A stretch of 64,000 bases of DNA from Pseudofrankia saprophytica. Lineage in GTDB: Bacteria > Actinomycetota > Actinomycetes > Frankiales > Frankiaceae. Position 1 is the first letter of the stretch, and every line of letters begins with the position of its first letter. The stretch spans positions 4,334,985 through 4,398,984 of the forward strand of contig NZ_KI912266.1 in NCBI RefSeq assembly GCF_000235425.2, read 5' to 3'. Positions 27,421-35,541 of the stretch are shown here, one piece after another. The position numbers were made by a program, and so were the translations under genes. Under the pieces are notes generated by a model. That model was not told the DNA's origin and ran no database searches. It was given only the letters and a program-made list of their open reading frames with translations.

Positions 27421-30400
27421 CCGGGTTTGATCCGGCCGGCGACCAGCCGCGGCGCTCGGTGGATCCGCGGGAGCTGGCGGATGCCGTGTGGCTCGCGTCC
27501 TATCTGGATCCGGTGCCGTCCCGTCGCGCGGCCGCCCGGCCGGTTTCCGACCGGACCCGGCCGGCCAGACCGGGCCCGGTCGGCCGGACGCCCGCCGTGC
27601 CGAAGCCGGGCGCGGACCACGTCGCCGATCTTGCCGTCGTGGGAGACGTCCCCGGCGGTTCGGTCGCCCCCGATGGTTCCGGCGGTCCGGGCAGCCGGCG
27701 CTCTCCGGACGCCACGGGCGGGTTGGGCGGACTTGCCTGGGCAGTCACGGAACGAGGCCCGGACCCCGGGGAGGTCGGCGCGGACACCGCTGGCACAGCC
27801 GCTGACACTCCGGATGCGTCGAGTGGAGCCAGAGGCCGTGCCCACCGTGGTTCCCGTGGCGCCGATGACGATCTGCTCGACGCATGGTCGGCTGGCCGAA
27901 TCGGCCCGGCGGCCGACCGGGTCAGCCGATCACCGACCGGTGGTCCCGTGCGGAGAGAAACCGTATGGTCGCCTGCGGTTTATCCGGCTCTGACCGAGCT
28001 CACCGGGCAGTGGCGCGGTCTGCGCCGGGCACTCGGCGGTCTGCGCCGGATGGTGGCATCGGCGCACGACGCCGAGGTGGACGACGAGGCCACCGCAGAG
28101 TGGCTGGCCAGGGGCAGACCCCGGCCGGTGTACCGACCGGTGCCGGAACTGCGCTACGAGCTTGCCCTGGTGGTCGACGACAACTGGACGATGGCGATCT
28201 GGCGCGACCAGATCCGCCGTCAGCTGGCGATGCTGGAGCGGCTGGCGGTCTTCCGCGACGTCGGCGTCTACTACCTCGACACGGACGTCGCCGAGGGATC
28301 AGCTCTGCGGTTGCGCGGCACCGCCGGGAGCGCAGGCGAGCCTGGTTTCTCCCCGGCTCGTCTGCACGACCCGTCCGGTCGTCGGATCATCTGGTTGCTC
28401 ACCGACGGCCTGGGAACAGCCTGGCGGCGCGGTGTCGTGGACCCGGTCCTGTGGGCCTGGGCGCGTCGGCAGCCGACGGCCGTGTTGTCGGTGCTCCCTC
28501 GCTCGACGTTGCGTCATGGCTGGCTGGAGGTGTGCCAGCTCGAGGAGTATCAGGATCTTCCCCGGTCTACCGCCGAGGCGGTGCCGCTGCTGGACGCCGA
28601 TCCCGGATCGATCCGGCGCTGGGCCACCCGGCTGACGGATACGTACCGGGGCGATCCGGAACGGGACGACCTGCCTGTCGTAGTCGTCGGTCCGGTGGCT
28701 GAGGATCGTGACGACCGCGGCTTCGACGGCTGGGACGGCGAGAACGAGACTCCGGCCACCCGGAACGGGTCACTCGCGCGCCGCCGGGTGGAGCGGTTTC
28801 GCGCGACGGCCAGCCCGGCGGCCTTCGACCTCGCCACGCACTTGGCCGCCACGCCCATCACCCGGTCGATGCTCGGACTGCTGCTGCGCCGAGCGGGACA
28901 GTCCCATCGCTCGGCGCTGGCGACGCTGGCCGAGCTGTTCGCGCACGGGCTACTTCGGCCCGTCGAGGGTCTCGGCGGCGACGAGTGGGTCGTCGCCTAT
29001 GATTTCCTTCCCGGCCTGCGGGAGAGCCTGCTGTCGTTCCTGCGCCGGTCGGACACGATGCTGGTGATGCGTGCCGTCGGGGAACATCTGGGCGCACGGG
29101 TGCCGGCGGTGCGTCACCTGGACGCGGCTCTGGACAATCCCGAGGATGCGCCGTTGCCGGATGTGGTCGCCGAGACGGAGCATTTCCTTGCCGTCGAGGC
29201 GGCCGCGCTCGGCGCCCTGTCGGGGACCTATCTGCCGCGCCACCGTCGTCTGCGGCTGGCGCTGCTGCGGTATGCCCACGCCGACGGTGCGGGCATCAAG
29301 ACATCAGGCTCCAGACCACATACCCTGTCCCAGGTGAGCCCCGATGAGGCGTCCGCGCCGCCGCGTCCGCGTACAGGTGCCGCCGAGGACACCCCGGTCT
29401 CTGTCACGAGACCTGCCCCCACCATAGGAGAATCCTTGACCTCGACCACCCACGCGCCCTCGCAGGTTGAACGGCGGACGCCTCGTAGGCCCATTATCTG
29501 GGGAAATGTCCCGCCGCGCAACCTGCATTTTACGGGTCGGGTCGAGCTGCTGGAGAACCTGCGGGCGCGGATGGCGGAGGGCACGACGGCGGTGCTTCCG
29601 GAGGCCCTGCACGGAATGGGCGGGGTCGGCAAGTCCCACCTGGCTCTCGAATACGTACACAAGCACGGCCGAGAGTACGACCTGGTCTGGTGGATAGCCG
29701 CGGAGCACGCCGCCCAGATCGGTGCGTCGTTCGTGGATCTCGCCCAGCGGCTGAACCTGCCGGTGAGCAACGAACAGAACACCGCGGTGCCCGCCGTGCT
29801 CGACGCGTTGCGGCTTGGGAAGCCGCACGAACGGTGGCTGCTTATTTTCGACAACGCGGAGGACCCGCGCGTCGTGCAGTCCTTCTTCCCGGAGAGCGAG
29901 ACCGGACGGATCCTGGTCACCTCCCGCAACCCGAACTGGGACGAGGCGGCACGCCCGCTGCGGGTCGACGTGTTCGACCGCGCCGAGAGCGTCGAGCTGT
30001 TGCGCAAGCGCATTCGCGAGCTGACCGACGAGGACGCGGACAAGCTGGCCGCCGCGCTCGGCGACCTGCCGCTGGCCGTCGCGCAGGCCGCGTCCTGGCT
30101 GGCCGAGACCGGGATGCCCGCGCAGGAGTACCTCCGGCTGTTCGAGGAAAAGCGCGCCGAGCTGCTCAGCACCTCGCCGCCGGCCGGGTACGACCTGCCG
30201 GTCCAGGTGGCCTGGGACGTGTCCCTCGACCGGCTCGCCGAGACCAATCCTTCGGCGATGAGGCTGCTGCAGGTGTGGTCCTTCTTCGCCCCGGAGCAGA
30301 TACCCCGGCAGATCTTCCGGGGCGGCCGTGCCGTGACGACCGTGCCCGACCTGGACGCCGCGCTGCGCGATCCCATCAGGCTGAACGAAGCCATCCGCCA

Positions 30401-31973
30401 GATCAACAAGTACGCGCTTGCGCTGCTTGATCCGCAGCGGAACACCATCCAGATGCATCGCCTGGTTCAGCGCGTCGTGCAGAGCAGGATGACGTCCGAC
30501 GAGCAGGCGATGATGCGTCGCGCGGCGCACCTGCTGTTGGCCGTGAACGACCCCGGCGAGCCGGGCGACCCGCGGAGTTGGCGGGACTACGCCGAGTTGT
30601 ATCCGCACCTCATTGCCAGCAACGCGGCCGAAAGCACCGATCCATGGACGCACGACCTGCTCATCAACGAGGTCATTTACCTCTACAAGTGGGGTGACCA
30701 CGAGCGCAGCCTGGAACTCGCCCAGAAGGTTCATGACACCTGGGTGACCACGCTGGGCGAGAAGGCGCCGGAGACCTTGCGCCTCGCCGGCTGGCTCGGC
30801 TGGATGTACTTCGTTCTCGGGCACTACGAGGACGCCGCACGCACCAACACACGCCAACTGGCGCTCTGCACCGAGGTGCACGGCAACGACCATGTCGAGA
30901 CTCTGCTCGTGATGGGAAACGGCGTCGTCGACCGGTTGGTGTCCGGTGACTTCGGCGACGCGCTTCGGCTGGCTGAGGACCGGATGGCCCGCGCGATGCG
31001 GGCATACGGTGAAGACAATGAGGAAACCCTGAAAGCGGCGCACGACAGGGGCGTCGCACTGCGGTACGTCGGGAGGCCGGAGGAGGCGCGGCGACTCGAC
31101 CAGGTCACCTGGGATCGCCGCGTCCGGCTGCTCGGCGAATATCATCTCGACACGCTGCTTACGCTGTCGTCCCTCGCGGTAAACGAGCGTGAGCTGGGGA
31201 ACTACCTCGGGGCGTTGCACCGTCACGAGGAGCACGTAGATCTGCTCATCCAGGCCGTCGAGGGCCGACAGGATCACTACCAGGTGCTGCTGGCACAGGC
31301 CCTGCTGGCGGTGGCGCGCCGCAAGGCCGGCCGTCATAGTGAAGCGCTCGAGCTCGCCGAAGATGTCCAGTTCCGTCTGAACCGTCGCTATGGCAAGGAC
31401 CATCCGCGCACGATCGCCGCCTCGCTCGCCCTGTCGGTGGACCTTCGCCATGCAGGCGAACTGGCCGCGGCGCAGGAAATGTGCGAGGCCGCGCACCGCC
31501 GCTACGAGCGTGCTTTCGGTGAGGCTCACCCGTTCACGAGCGCGGCGACGCTCGGCCTCGCGATCATCTTCCGGCTTTCGGGCCGGCCCGAAAAGGCCCA
31601 TGAGCTCGACGTCGCCGCACTCGCCGCGCTCGAGGCCCGGCTGGGACCCGACCATCCCTACACGCTGACAGCGGCCACCAACCTGGCCAGCGACCTGTTC
31701 GCGCTGGGCGATTTCACGCAGGCGCAGGTGAAGGACGTCGACACGTTCGAGCGCTCGCGCCGGGTGCTGGGTGACGAGCATCCGGCGACGCTGGTGCTCG
31801 GGGCGAACCTGGCCATGGACCTGCGCGCGGTGGGCCGATCCGAGGAGGGCGAGGACCTGGCCGGGCGCACGGTTCTCGCGCTGGGCCGGGCGCTGGGCAC
31901 CGATCATCCCGCGACCCGGGGCGCCGCGAGCGCAATACGTAGCGACTGCGACATCGAGCCGCTGCCTTTGTAG
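27417..31973 (+). CDS. vWA / NB-ARC / TPR signalling protein, copy 2 (FxsT-related)
   Basis: A 1518-residue paralogue of the protein at 17848. A disordered Pro/Gly-rich N-terminus of about 190 residues precedes the vWA-like domain (LALVVDDNWTMAIW at about 247, IIWLLTDG at about 325). A second disordered stretch of about 60 residues ends in NVPPRNLHFTGRVELLENL (about 695), the entry to the NB-ARC domain. That domain has GMGGVGKS (about 734), LLIFDNAEDP (about 808) and LGDLPLAVAQAASWL. TPR units fill about 1078-1510, with DNAT-like GNDHVETLLVMGN, GKDHPRTIAASLAL and GDEHPATLVLGANLAMDLR repeats. Probable function as for copy 1. The differences sit mostly in the linkers and TPR array, as expected if the two copies sense different signals. 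Confidence 0.85.
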   Translation: MTGFDPAGDQPRRSVDPRELADAVWLASYLDPVPSRRAAARPVSDRTRPARPGPVGRTPAVPKPGADHVADLAVVGDVPGGSVAPDGSGGPGSRRSPDATGGLGGLAWAVTERGPDPGEVGADTAGTAADTPDASSGARGRAHRGSRGADDDLLDAWSAGRIGPAADRVSRSPTGGPVRRETVWSPAVYPALTELTGQWRGLRRALGGLRRMVASAHDAEVDDEATAEWLARGRPRPVYRPVPELRYELALVVDDNWTMAIWRDQIRRQLAMLERLAVFRDVGVYYLDTDVAEGSALRLRGTAGSAGEPGFSPARLHDPSGRRIIWLLTDGLGTAWRRGVVDPVLWAWARRQPTAVLSVLPRSTLRHGWLEVCQLEEYQDLPRSTAEAVPLLDADPGSIRRWATRLTDTYRGDPERDDLPVVVVGPVAEDRDDRGFDGWDGENETPATRNGSLARRRVERFRATASPAAFDLATHLAATPITRSMLGLLLRRAGQSHRSALATLAELFAHGLLRPVEGLGGDEWVVAYDFLPGLRESLLSFLRRSDTMLVMRAVGEHLGARVPAVRHLDAALDNPEDAPLPDVVAETEHFLAVEAAALGALSGTYLPRHRRLRLALLRYAHADGAGIKTSGSRPHTLSQVSPDEASAPPRPRTGAAEDTPVSVTRPAPTIGESLTSTTHAPSQVERRTPRRPIIWGNVPPRNLHFTGRVELLENLRARMAEGTTAVLPEALHGMGGVGKSHLALEYVHKHGREYDLVWWIAAEHAAQIGASFVDLAQRLNLPVSNEQNTAVPAVLDALRLGKPHERWLLIFDNAEDPRVVQSFFPESETGRILVTSRNPNWDEAARPLRVDVFDRAESVELLRKRIRELTDEDADKLAAALGDLPLAVAQAASWLAETGMPAQEYLRLFEEKRAELLSTSPPAGYDLPVQVAWDVSLDRLAETNPSAMRLLQVWSFFAPEQIPRQIFRGGRAVTTVPDLDAALRDPIRLNEAIRQINKYALALLDPQRNTIQMHRLVQRVVQSRMTSDEQAMMRRAAHLLLAVNDPGEPGDPRSWRDYAELYPHLIASNAAESTDPWTHDLLINEVIYLYKWGDHERSLELAQKVHDTWVTTLGEKAPETLRLAGWLGWMYFVLGHYEDAARTNTRQLALCTEVHGNDHVETLLVMGNGVVDRLVSGDFGDALRLAEDRMARAMRAYGEDNEETLKAAHDRGVALRYVGRPEEARRLDQVTWDRRVRLLGEYHLDTLLTLSSLAVNERELGNYLGALHRHEEHVDLLIQAVEGRQDHYQVLLAQALLAVARRKAGRHSEALELAEDVQFRLNRRYGKDHPRTIAASLALSVDLRHAGELAAAQEMCEAAHRRYERAFGEAHPFTSAATLGLAIIFRLSGRPEKAHELDVAALAALEARLGPDHPYTLTAATNLASDLFALGDFTQAQVKDVDTFERSRRVLGDEHPATLVLGANLAMDLRAVGRSEEGEDLAGRTVLALGRALGTDHPATRGAASAIRSDCDIEPLPL

Positions 31974-31979
31974 GGCCAG

Positions 31980-32011
31980 AGGCGCGACTCGATTCCACGA
32001 GAGTCGCGCCT
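31980..32011 (+). terminator. Bidirectional hairpin terminator
   Basis: AGGCGCGACTC (31980-31990) and GAGTCGCGCCT (32001-32011) form a perfect 11-bp stem with a 10-base loop. It lies between the convergent vWA/TPR and HEXXH genes of copy 2. No long T tract follows, which is usual for high-GC actinobacteria. Confidence 0.75.
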
Positions 32012-32049
32012 GGTCTCCGTGCGCGGTCGGCGCACGAAGCTCGACTTGA

Positions 32050-33969
32050 TCAGGACAACTGTCGGCCGATCCACGCTGCGAGAGCCACCGGCGGGGGGGC
32101 CGGGGCGCCATCGGTGGCGATGACTCTTGCCACCGCGGCCACCACCTCCGGCCGCTCCCGCAGTGCTTGCGCGCCGGCAGCCGCGTCCTCATCGCCTCGC
32201 ACAGAGCCCAGCACCCGCGCCAAACCGGTCCAGGCGCCGGCCCGGGGGCGCCGGTGGGCGAGCTCGGCCAGGTAGGCGGCGTGGGCCTGGCCGCGCCAGC
32301 CGGCGAGCAGCGCGAGGTCGGCCGCGGCGGCGCCGGGCACGCCTGGGGGTTTCCGCGCGGCCAACGAGCGCAACCGCTCGCGGTCGGTCAGCCAGATCCG
32401 CGTGGCCGCGGCGAGGCCATCGAGATCACGCGCCGTCGGATCGGGCGTAGTCGCCTGCGGCGCGTACCACGTGCCGCGGCTCGCCGCGTATGGTCGCAGC
32501 GGTGCTGGAACTCCCGCCCTCCAGGCGTCGGCCAGCTCCGCGACGAGCTCGCCCGGCGGAAGCAGGTGGTGGATCCGCCAGCGGTCGTGGTGGTCGCGCG
32601 CGGCTGCGACGGCAAGCTTTTCCAGGTCGTGGGGAACGGGCTCATGCAGCCAGCCGGCCACCGTTGCCGCCACGCCGTCGAAGAATCGCGCGCCAAACGA
32701 CGCGATCCGGCCGTCCGCGCGCAGCCGGCGAAGCGCCGAGTGGACCCGGCGCCGGCACAGCGCGAATTCGAAGTACGCCCTGGCTGCCTGCACCCCCGTT
32801 TCCTGGTGGGCCCGCCGGCGCCAGAATCCAGCGACACCGTAGAAGGCGAAGGTGCCCTGGGCGAGGCTGACCAGTGGCCGCGGATCGTCCCGCCAGGGCG
32901 CGTAGAACACCTGGTCGTCGAGGGAGTCCGCGTCCGCGTCGACCAGGTCCGCCAGGTGCATGAGGACGCCGAGCTGGGCGTGGTGGAACTCGTGCACCAG
33001 CGTGGCGGCGAGCGCCTCGGCATCGTCCGGCTCGGATACCACCACGGCACCGAACGCGTCGCCCGAGGACGCGCTGAACGACCGGAACTGTCCCTCCCCG
33101 GGGAGCGGAACGATCGTCATGGTCGCTGCCGCCAACGCGCTCGCCTGAGCTGGGTCGGTCGCGCGCAGCAGCTCCCACGCCTCGTCGAGCAGCGACTCCC
33201 AGCGTCCCAGCGTCCTGCGCGGCGTGGGCGCCGGGCGGGCACGAACGCCGGCCAACATGCGATGCGGACTGGAGTCGTCGAGATCGATCAACAGTCTGTC
33301 CGTCGGCGGACCGAGCCGCAGCCACGACGTCGACCGCCAGGTCGCTCCGCCCGAGTCGTTCGGCGGTGCCTTCCGACCAGTGGTGGGGCCGGCGCGCCAC
33401 CGCGGTGCGGCGACCCAGAACGCCCCGTTCTCGGTTCCGACCACCACCGGTTCCCACACATCGCGATAGGGACCGCGGGCGCAGCCGAGCGTCGGCAGCG
33501 GCACGTGCCCCAACCAGGCGGGAACCGCCAGCCGCGCGTGAATACCCGCCCGCACGGCCGCCGCGGCGGCGATCGCGTGGAGATACCCAACGTCGGCCCA
33601 CAACGGGGCATCGGCGGGGAACCCGAGTCGCAACCGGCGCAGCACATACGCGGCCCAGGCGCCGACCTGAGGGCGCTCGATGACGAAGGCGACCTGGTCC
33701 GAATCCGCCTGTTCCGCCGCTGTCAGGACATCCCAGGCCTCATCGACGCCGAGCAGTGGGCCGGCCGCCGTCTCGCCGTTGGCCCGCGCCTCGTCCAGCG
33801 CGGCGCGCAGCAGGACGGCCCGGTGGTTGCGCTCGGCAGCCCGCAGCAGCGCGCCGGATACCGCGTCCGGCCGGCCCGCCGCAATCTGGTCGACCATCGC
33901 CCAGGGCACCTGAAGCCCTACGACGGCACGCCCCTGAGAGAGTGGCGGGGCTGGCGACGGTTCGACCAT
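32050..33969 (-). CDS. HEXXH-motif putative peptide-modification protein, copy 2
   Basis: A 639-residue paralogue of the protein at 22072. The metal motif is LVHEFHHAQLGVLMHL, with His326, Glu327 and His330. The flanking conserved blocks are the same: WDVLTAAEQADSDQV, LPTLGCARGPYRDVWEP, SFSASSGDAFGAVV, FYAPWRDDPRPL, GTFAFYGVAGFWRR and FEFALCRRRVHSALRRL. The last 110 residues contain a TPR-like DLALLAGWRGQAHAAYL. The ATG at 33969 is two bases after the stop of the peptide gene. A putative metalloenzyme acting on the 57-residue peptide is the best reading; the actual reaction is unknown. Confidence 0.75.
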   Translation of the reverse strand: MVEPSPAPPLSQGRAVVGLQVPWAMVDQIAAGRPDAVSGALLRAAERNHRAVLLRAALDEARANGETAAGPLLGVDEAWDVLTAAEQADSDQVAFVIERPQVGAWAAYVLRRLRLGFPADAPLWADVGYLHAIAAAAAVRAGIHARLAVPAWLGHVPLPTLGCARGPYRDVWEPVVVGTENGAFWVAAPRWRAGPTTGRKAPPNDSGGATWRSTSWLRLGPPTDRLLIDLDDSSPHRMLAGVRARPAPTPRRTLGRWESLLDEAWELLRATDPAQASALAAATMTIVPLPGEGQFRSFSASSGDAFGAVVVSEPDDAEALAATLVHEFHHAQLGVLMHLADLVDADADSLDDQVFYAPWRDDPRPLVSLAQGTFAFYGVAGFWRRRAHQETGVQAARAYFEFALCRRRVHSALRRLRADGRIASFGARFFDGVAATVAGWLHEPVPHDLEKLAVAAARDHHDRWRIHHLLPPGELVAELADAWRAGVPAPLRPYAASRGTWYAPQATTPDPTARDLDGLAAATRIWLTDRERLRSLAARKPPGVPGAAAADLALLAGWRGQAHAAYLAELAHRRPRAGAWTGLARVLGSVRGDEDAAAGAQALRERPEVVAAVARVIATDGAPAPPPVALAAWIGRQLS

Positions 33970-33971
33970 CG

Positions 33972-34145
33972 TCAGTCGAGCCGCCGGCTTGCCGTGCTCA
34001 GCCGGTCGTCCGTTGTCCTGATCCGTCTCGTGATGCGGGTGAGCCCGGCACGCAAGGCCTCGTCGTCGTACTCGCGAAGCTCGGTCAACGACAGCTGCGT
34101 GAGGTCAGGGATGTCTGACGTGACGACGTCGTCCACCACAGCCAC
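33972..34145 (-). CDS. 57-residue FxSxx-COOH-like peptide, copy 2
   Basis: This short gene has an AAAGGAG ribosome site 6 bases before the GTG at 34145. The product includes TSDIPDLTQLSLTELREYDD, then EALRAGLTRITRRIRT and the end DDRLSTASRRLD. It aligns without gaps to the peptide at 23969. Ten of the last twelve residues are identical (DDRL-x-x-ASRRLD), while the middle helix has diverged, so the C-terminus appears to be the selected part. It lacks Phe-x-Ser-x-x at the end, and cysteine and aromatic residues are absent apart from one Tyr. The HEXXH gene follows two bases downstream. Confidence 0.8.
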   Translation of the reverse strand: MAVVDDVVTSDIPDLTQLSLTELREYDDEALRAGLTRITRRIRTTDDRLSTASRRLD

Positions 34146-34241
34146 AGCCGGCTCCTTTCGCAGGCCTTGGCCCGAGATGTGGGCGCCGCCGCTCTCTCGA
34201 CGTGAGCCTGATGACAGGCAGTACTGATGGAACGGGCGGCT

Positions 34242-34290
34242 GTGTCACGAAGTGTCGCACATCGTGTCGCTAGGTGAGATGAAATGTCGC
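34242..34290 (-). promoter_or_regulatory. Iterated GTGTC(G/A)C direct repeats
   Basis: GTGTCAC (34242-34248), GTGTCGC (34252-34258) and GTGTCGC (34264-34270) are spaced by about one helical turn, with a looser ATGTCGC at 34284-34290. They lie 97-145 bases upstream of the second peptide gene, in the 334-base gap shared with scpA. They may bind a regulator of the peptide operon or of scpA. Nothing else is evident in this gap. Confidence 0.4.
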
Positions 34291-34479
34291 GGCAGAGTCG
34301 CGGTTAAACGCGCATGGATGGGACTCGGGAGATCTACGGTCATGTGCGTTGAACCGGTGCGTCGACGCATTGCGATGGATCGCCCACAGCGTTGTCGGAA
34401 CGTCCCACCAGGTCCGCCGAGGTCCTTGGCCGGTCGGGCGTGTCGACGGATGGCGGGTGATCGGCGGTAGCGTGGCGCT

Positions 34480-35541
34480 GTGACGTCCGGCCGCGCACCC
34501 ATCTCCGCGGGTGCCGTGCTGCGTGCTGTACCTGACGACGCTGGCCGAGGCGATGAGGCCGGCGAGATGGCCAGCACCGTGCCACCCGGCGACGGAATCT
34601 CAGAGCAGGACGCGCCGGCCACCGCTGGCGGGGCGTCTGGTCGTGCCCCGGACGGGCTGCTCACCGGTCGCAGTGGCCGCTCCGACGCGTTCGTCGTCGA
34701 GCTGGAGAACTTCAGCGGCCCGTTCGACCTGCTGCTCTCGCTCATCGCCAAGCACAAGATGGACGTCACCGAGGTGGCGCTGGCTCAGGTCACCGACGAG
34801 TTCGTGGCGCACATCCGCCGGCTCGGCGACCGGTTCGACCTCGGGCAGGCCACCGAGTTCCTGGTGATCGCCGCGACCCTGCTGGACCTGAAGGCGTCCC
34901 GGCTGCTGCCTTCGTCGGGCAGTGAGACAGACGACGAGGATCTGGCCCTGCTCGAGGCACGTGACCTGCTGTTCGCCCGCCTGCTCCAGTACAAGGCCTA
35001 CAAGGAGGCCGCGGCGATCTTCCAGACGTTGATGACGCTGGAGGCGCGGTACACCCCGCGGGCGGTGCAGCTGGAGCAGCGCTACGCCGCGGCGCTGCCC
35101 GAGGTACAGATCACCATCGGCCCGTCGGAGCTGGCGGCGCTGGCGGCGAAGCTGCGGGAGCCGGTGCTGCCGCCGCTGGTCGCCACCGACCACGTGCACG
35201 CCCCACGGGTGAGCGTCCGCGAGCACATGCTGGTCGTCATCCAGCGGCTGCGGGAGCTGGGCGTCGCGTCGTTCCGGACGCTGTGTGTCGGCTGCCAGGA
35301 GACGATCGAGGTCGTCGCCCGGTTCCTGGCGCTGCTGGAGCTGTTCCGGGAGGGTCGGATCTCCTTCGAGCAGGACACGCCGCTCGGAGAACTGCTGGTG
35401 CGCTGGTCCGAGCAGCAGCCGGAAAATCCAGATGTGGGCGGCGGTCTGGCCCCGGTCGCGGAGCTGGTCGCCCGTAGCAGCTTCGACGAGGACGAGGACA
35501 ACGCGGACGAGGATCGCGTGGACGACGAGGAGGGACGTTGA
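34480..35541 (+). CDS. scpA: Condensin subunit ScpA
   Basis: A 353-residue kleisin that bridges the Smc dimer heads and, with ScpB, forms the condensin complex for chromosome compaction and segregation. After a variable N-terminus of about 65 residues the family signature FVVELENFSGPFDLLLSLIA begins, followed by KMDVTEVALAQVTDEFVAHI and FLVIAATLLDLKASRLLP. The C-terminal winged-helix region includes FLALLELFREGRISFEQ. An acidic tail ends the protein. The GTG at 34480 is the most upstream plausible start; later starts are possible because the N-terminus is not conserved. Its stop overlaps the TTG of scpB. Confidence 0.93.
   Translation: MTSGRAPISAGAVLRAVPDDAGRGDEAGEMASTVPPGDGISEQDAPATAGGASGRAPDGLLTGRSGRSDAFVVELENFSGPFDLLLSLIAKHKMDVTEVALAQVTDEFVAHIRRLGDRFDLGQATEFLVIAATLLDLKASRLLPSSGSETDDEDLALLEARDLLFARLLQYKAYKEAAAIFQTLMTLEARYTPRAVQLEQRYAAALPEVQITIGPSELAALAAKLREPVLPPLVATDHVHAPRVSVREHMLVVIQRLRELGVASFRTLCVGCQETIEVVARFLALLELFREGRISFEQDTPLGELLVRWSEQQPENPDVGGGLAPVAELVARSSFDEDEDNADEDRVDDEEGR

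Noticed and set aside
29304-32192. A 962-residue open frame opposite the second vWA/NB-ARC/TPR gene
   Set aside because: It is the mirror of a clearly real gene with NB-ARC and TPR motifs. The antisense translation has no family features.
32167-34227. A 686-residue plus-strand frame over the second HEXXH gene
   Set aside because: The minus strand encodes the HEXXH protein with conserved motifs and a paralogue; this frame is its shadow and also covers the peptide gene.
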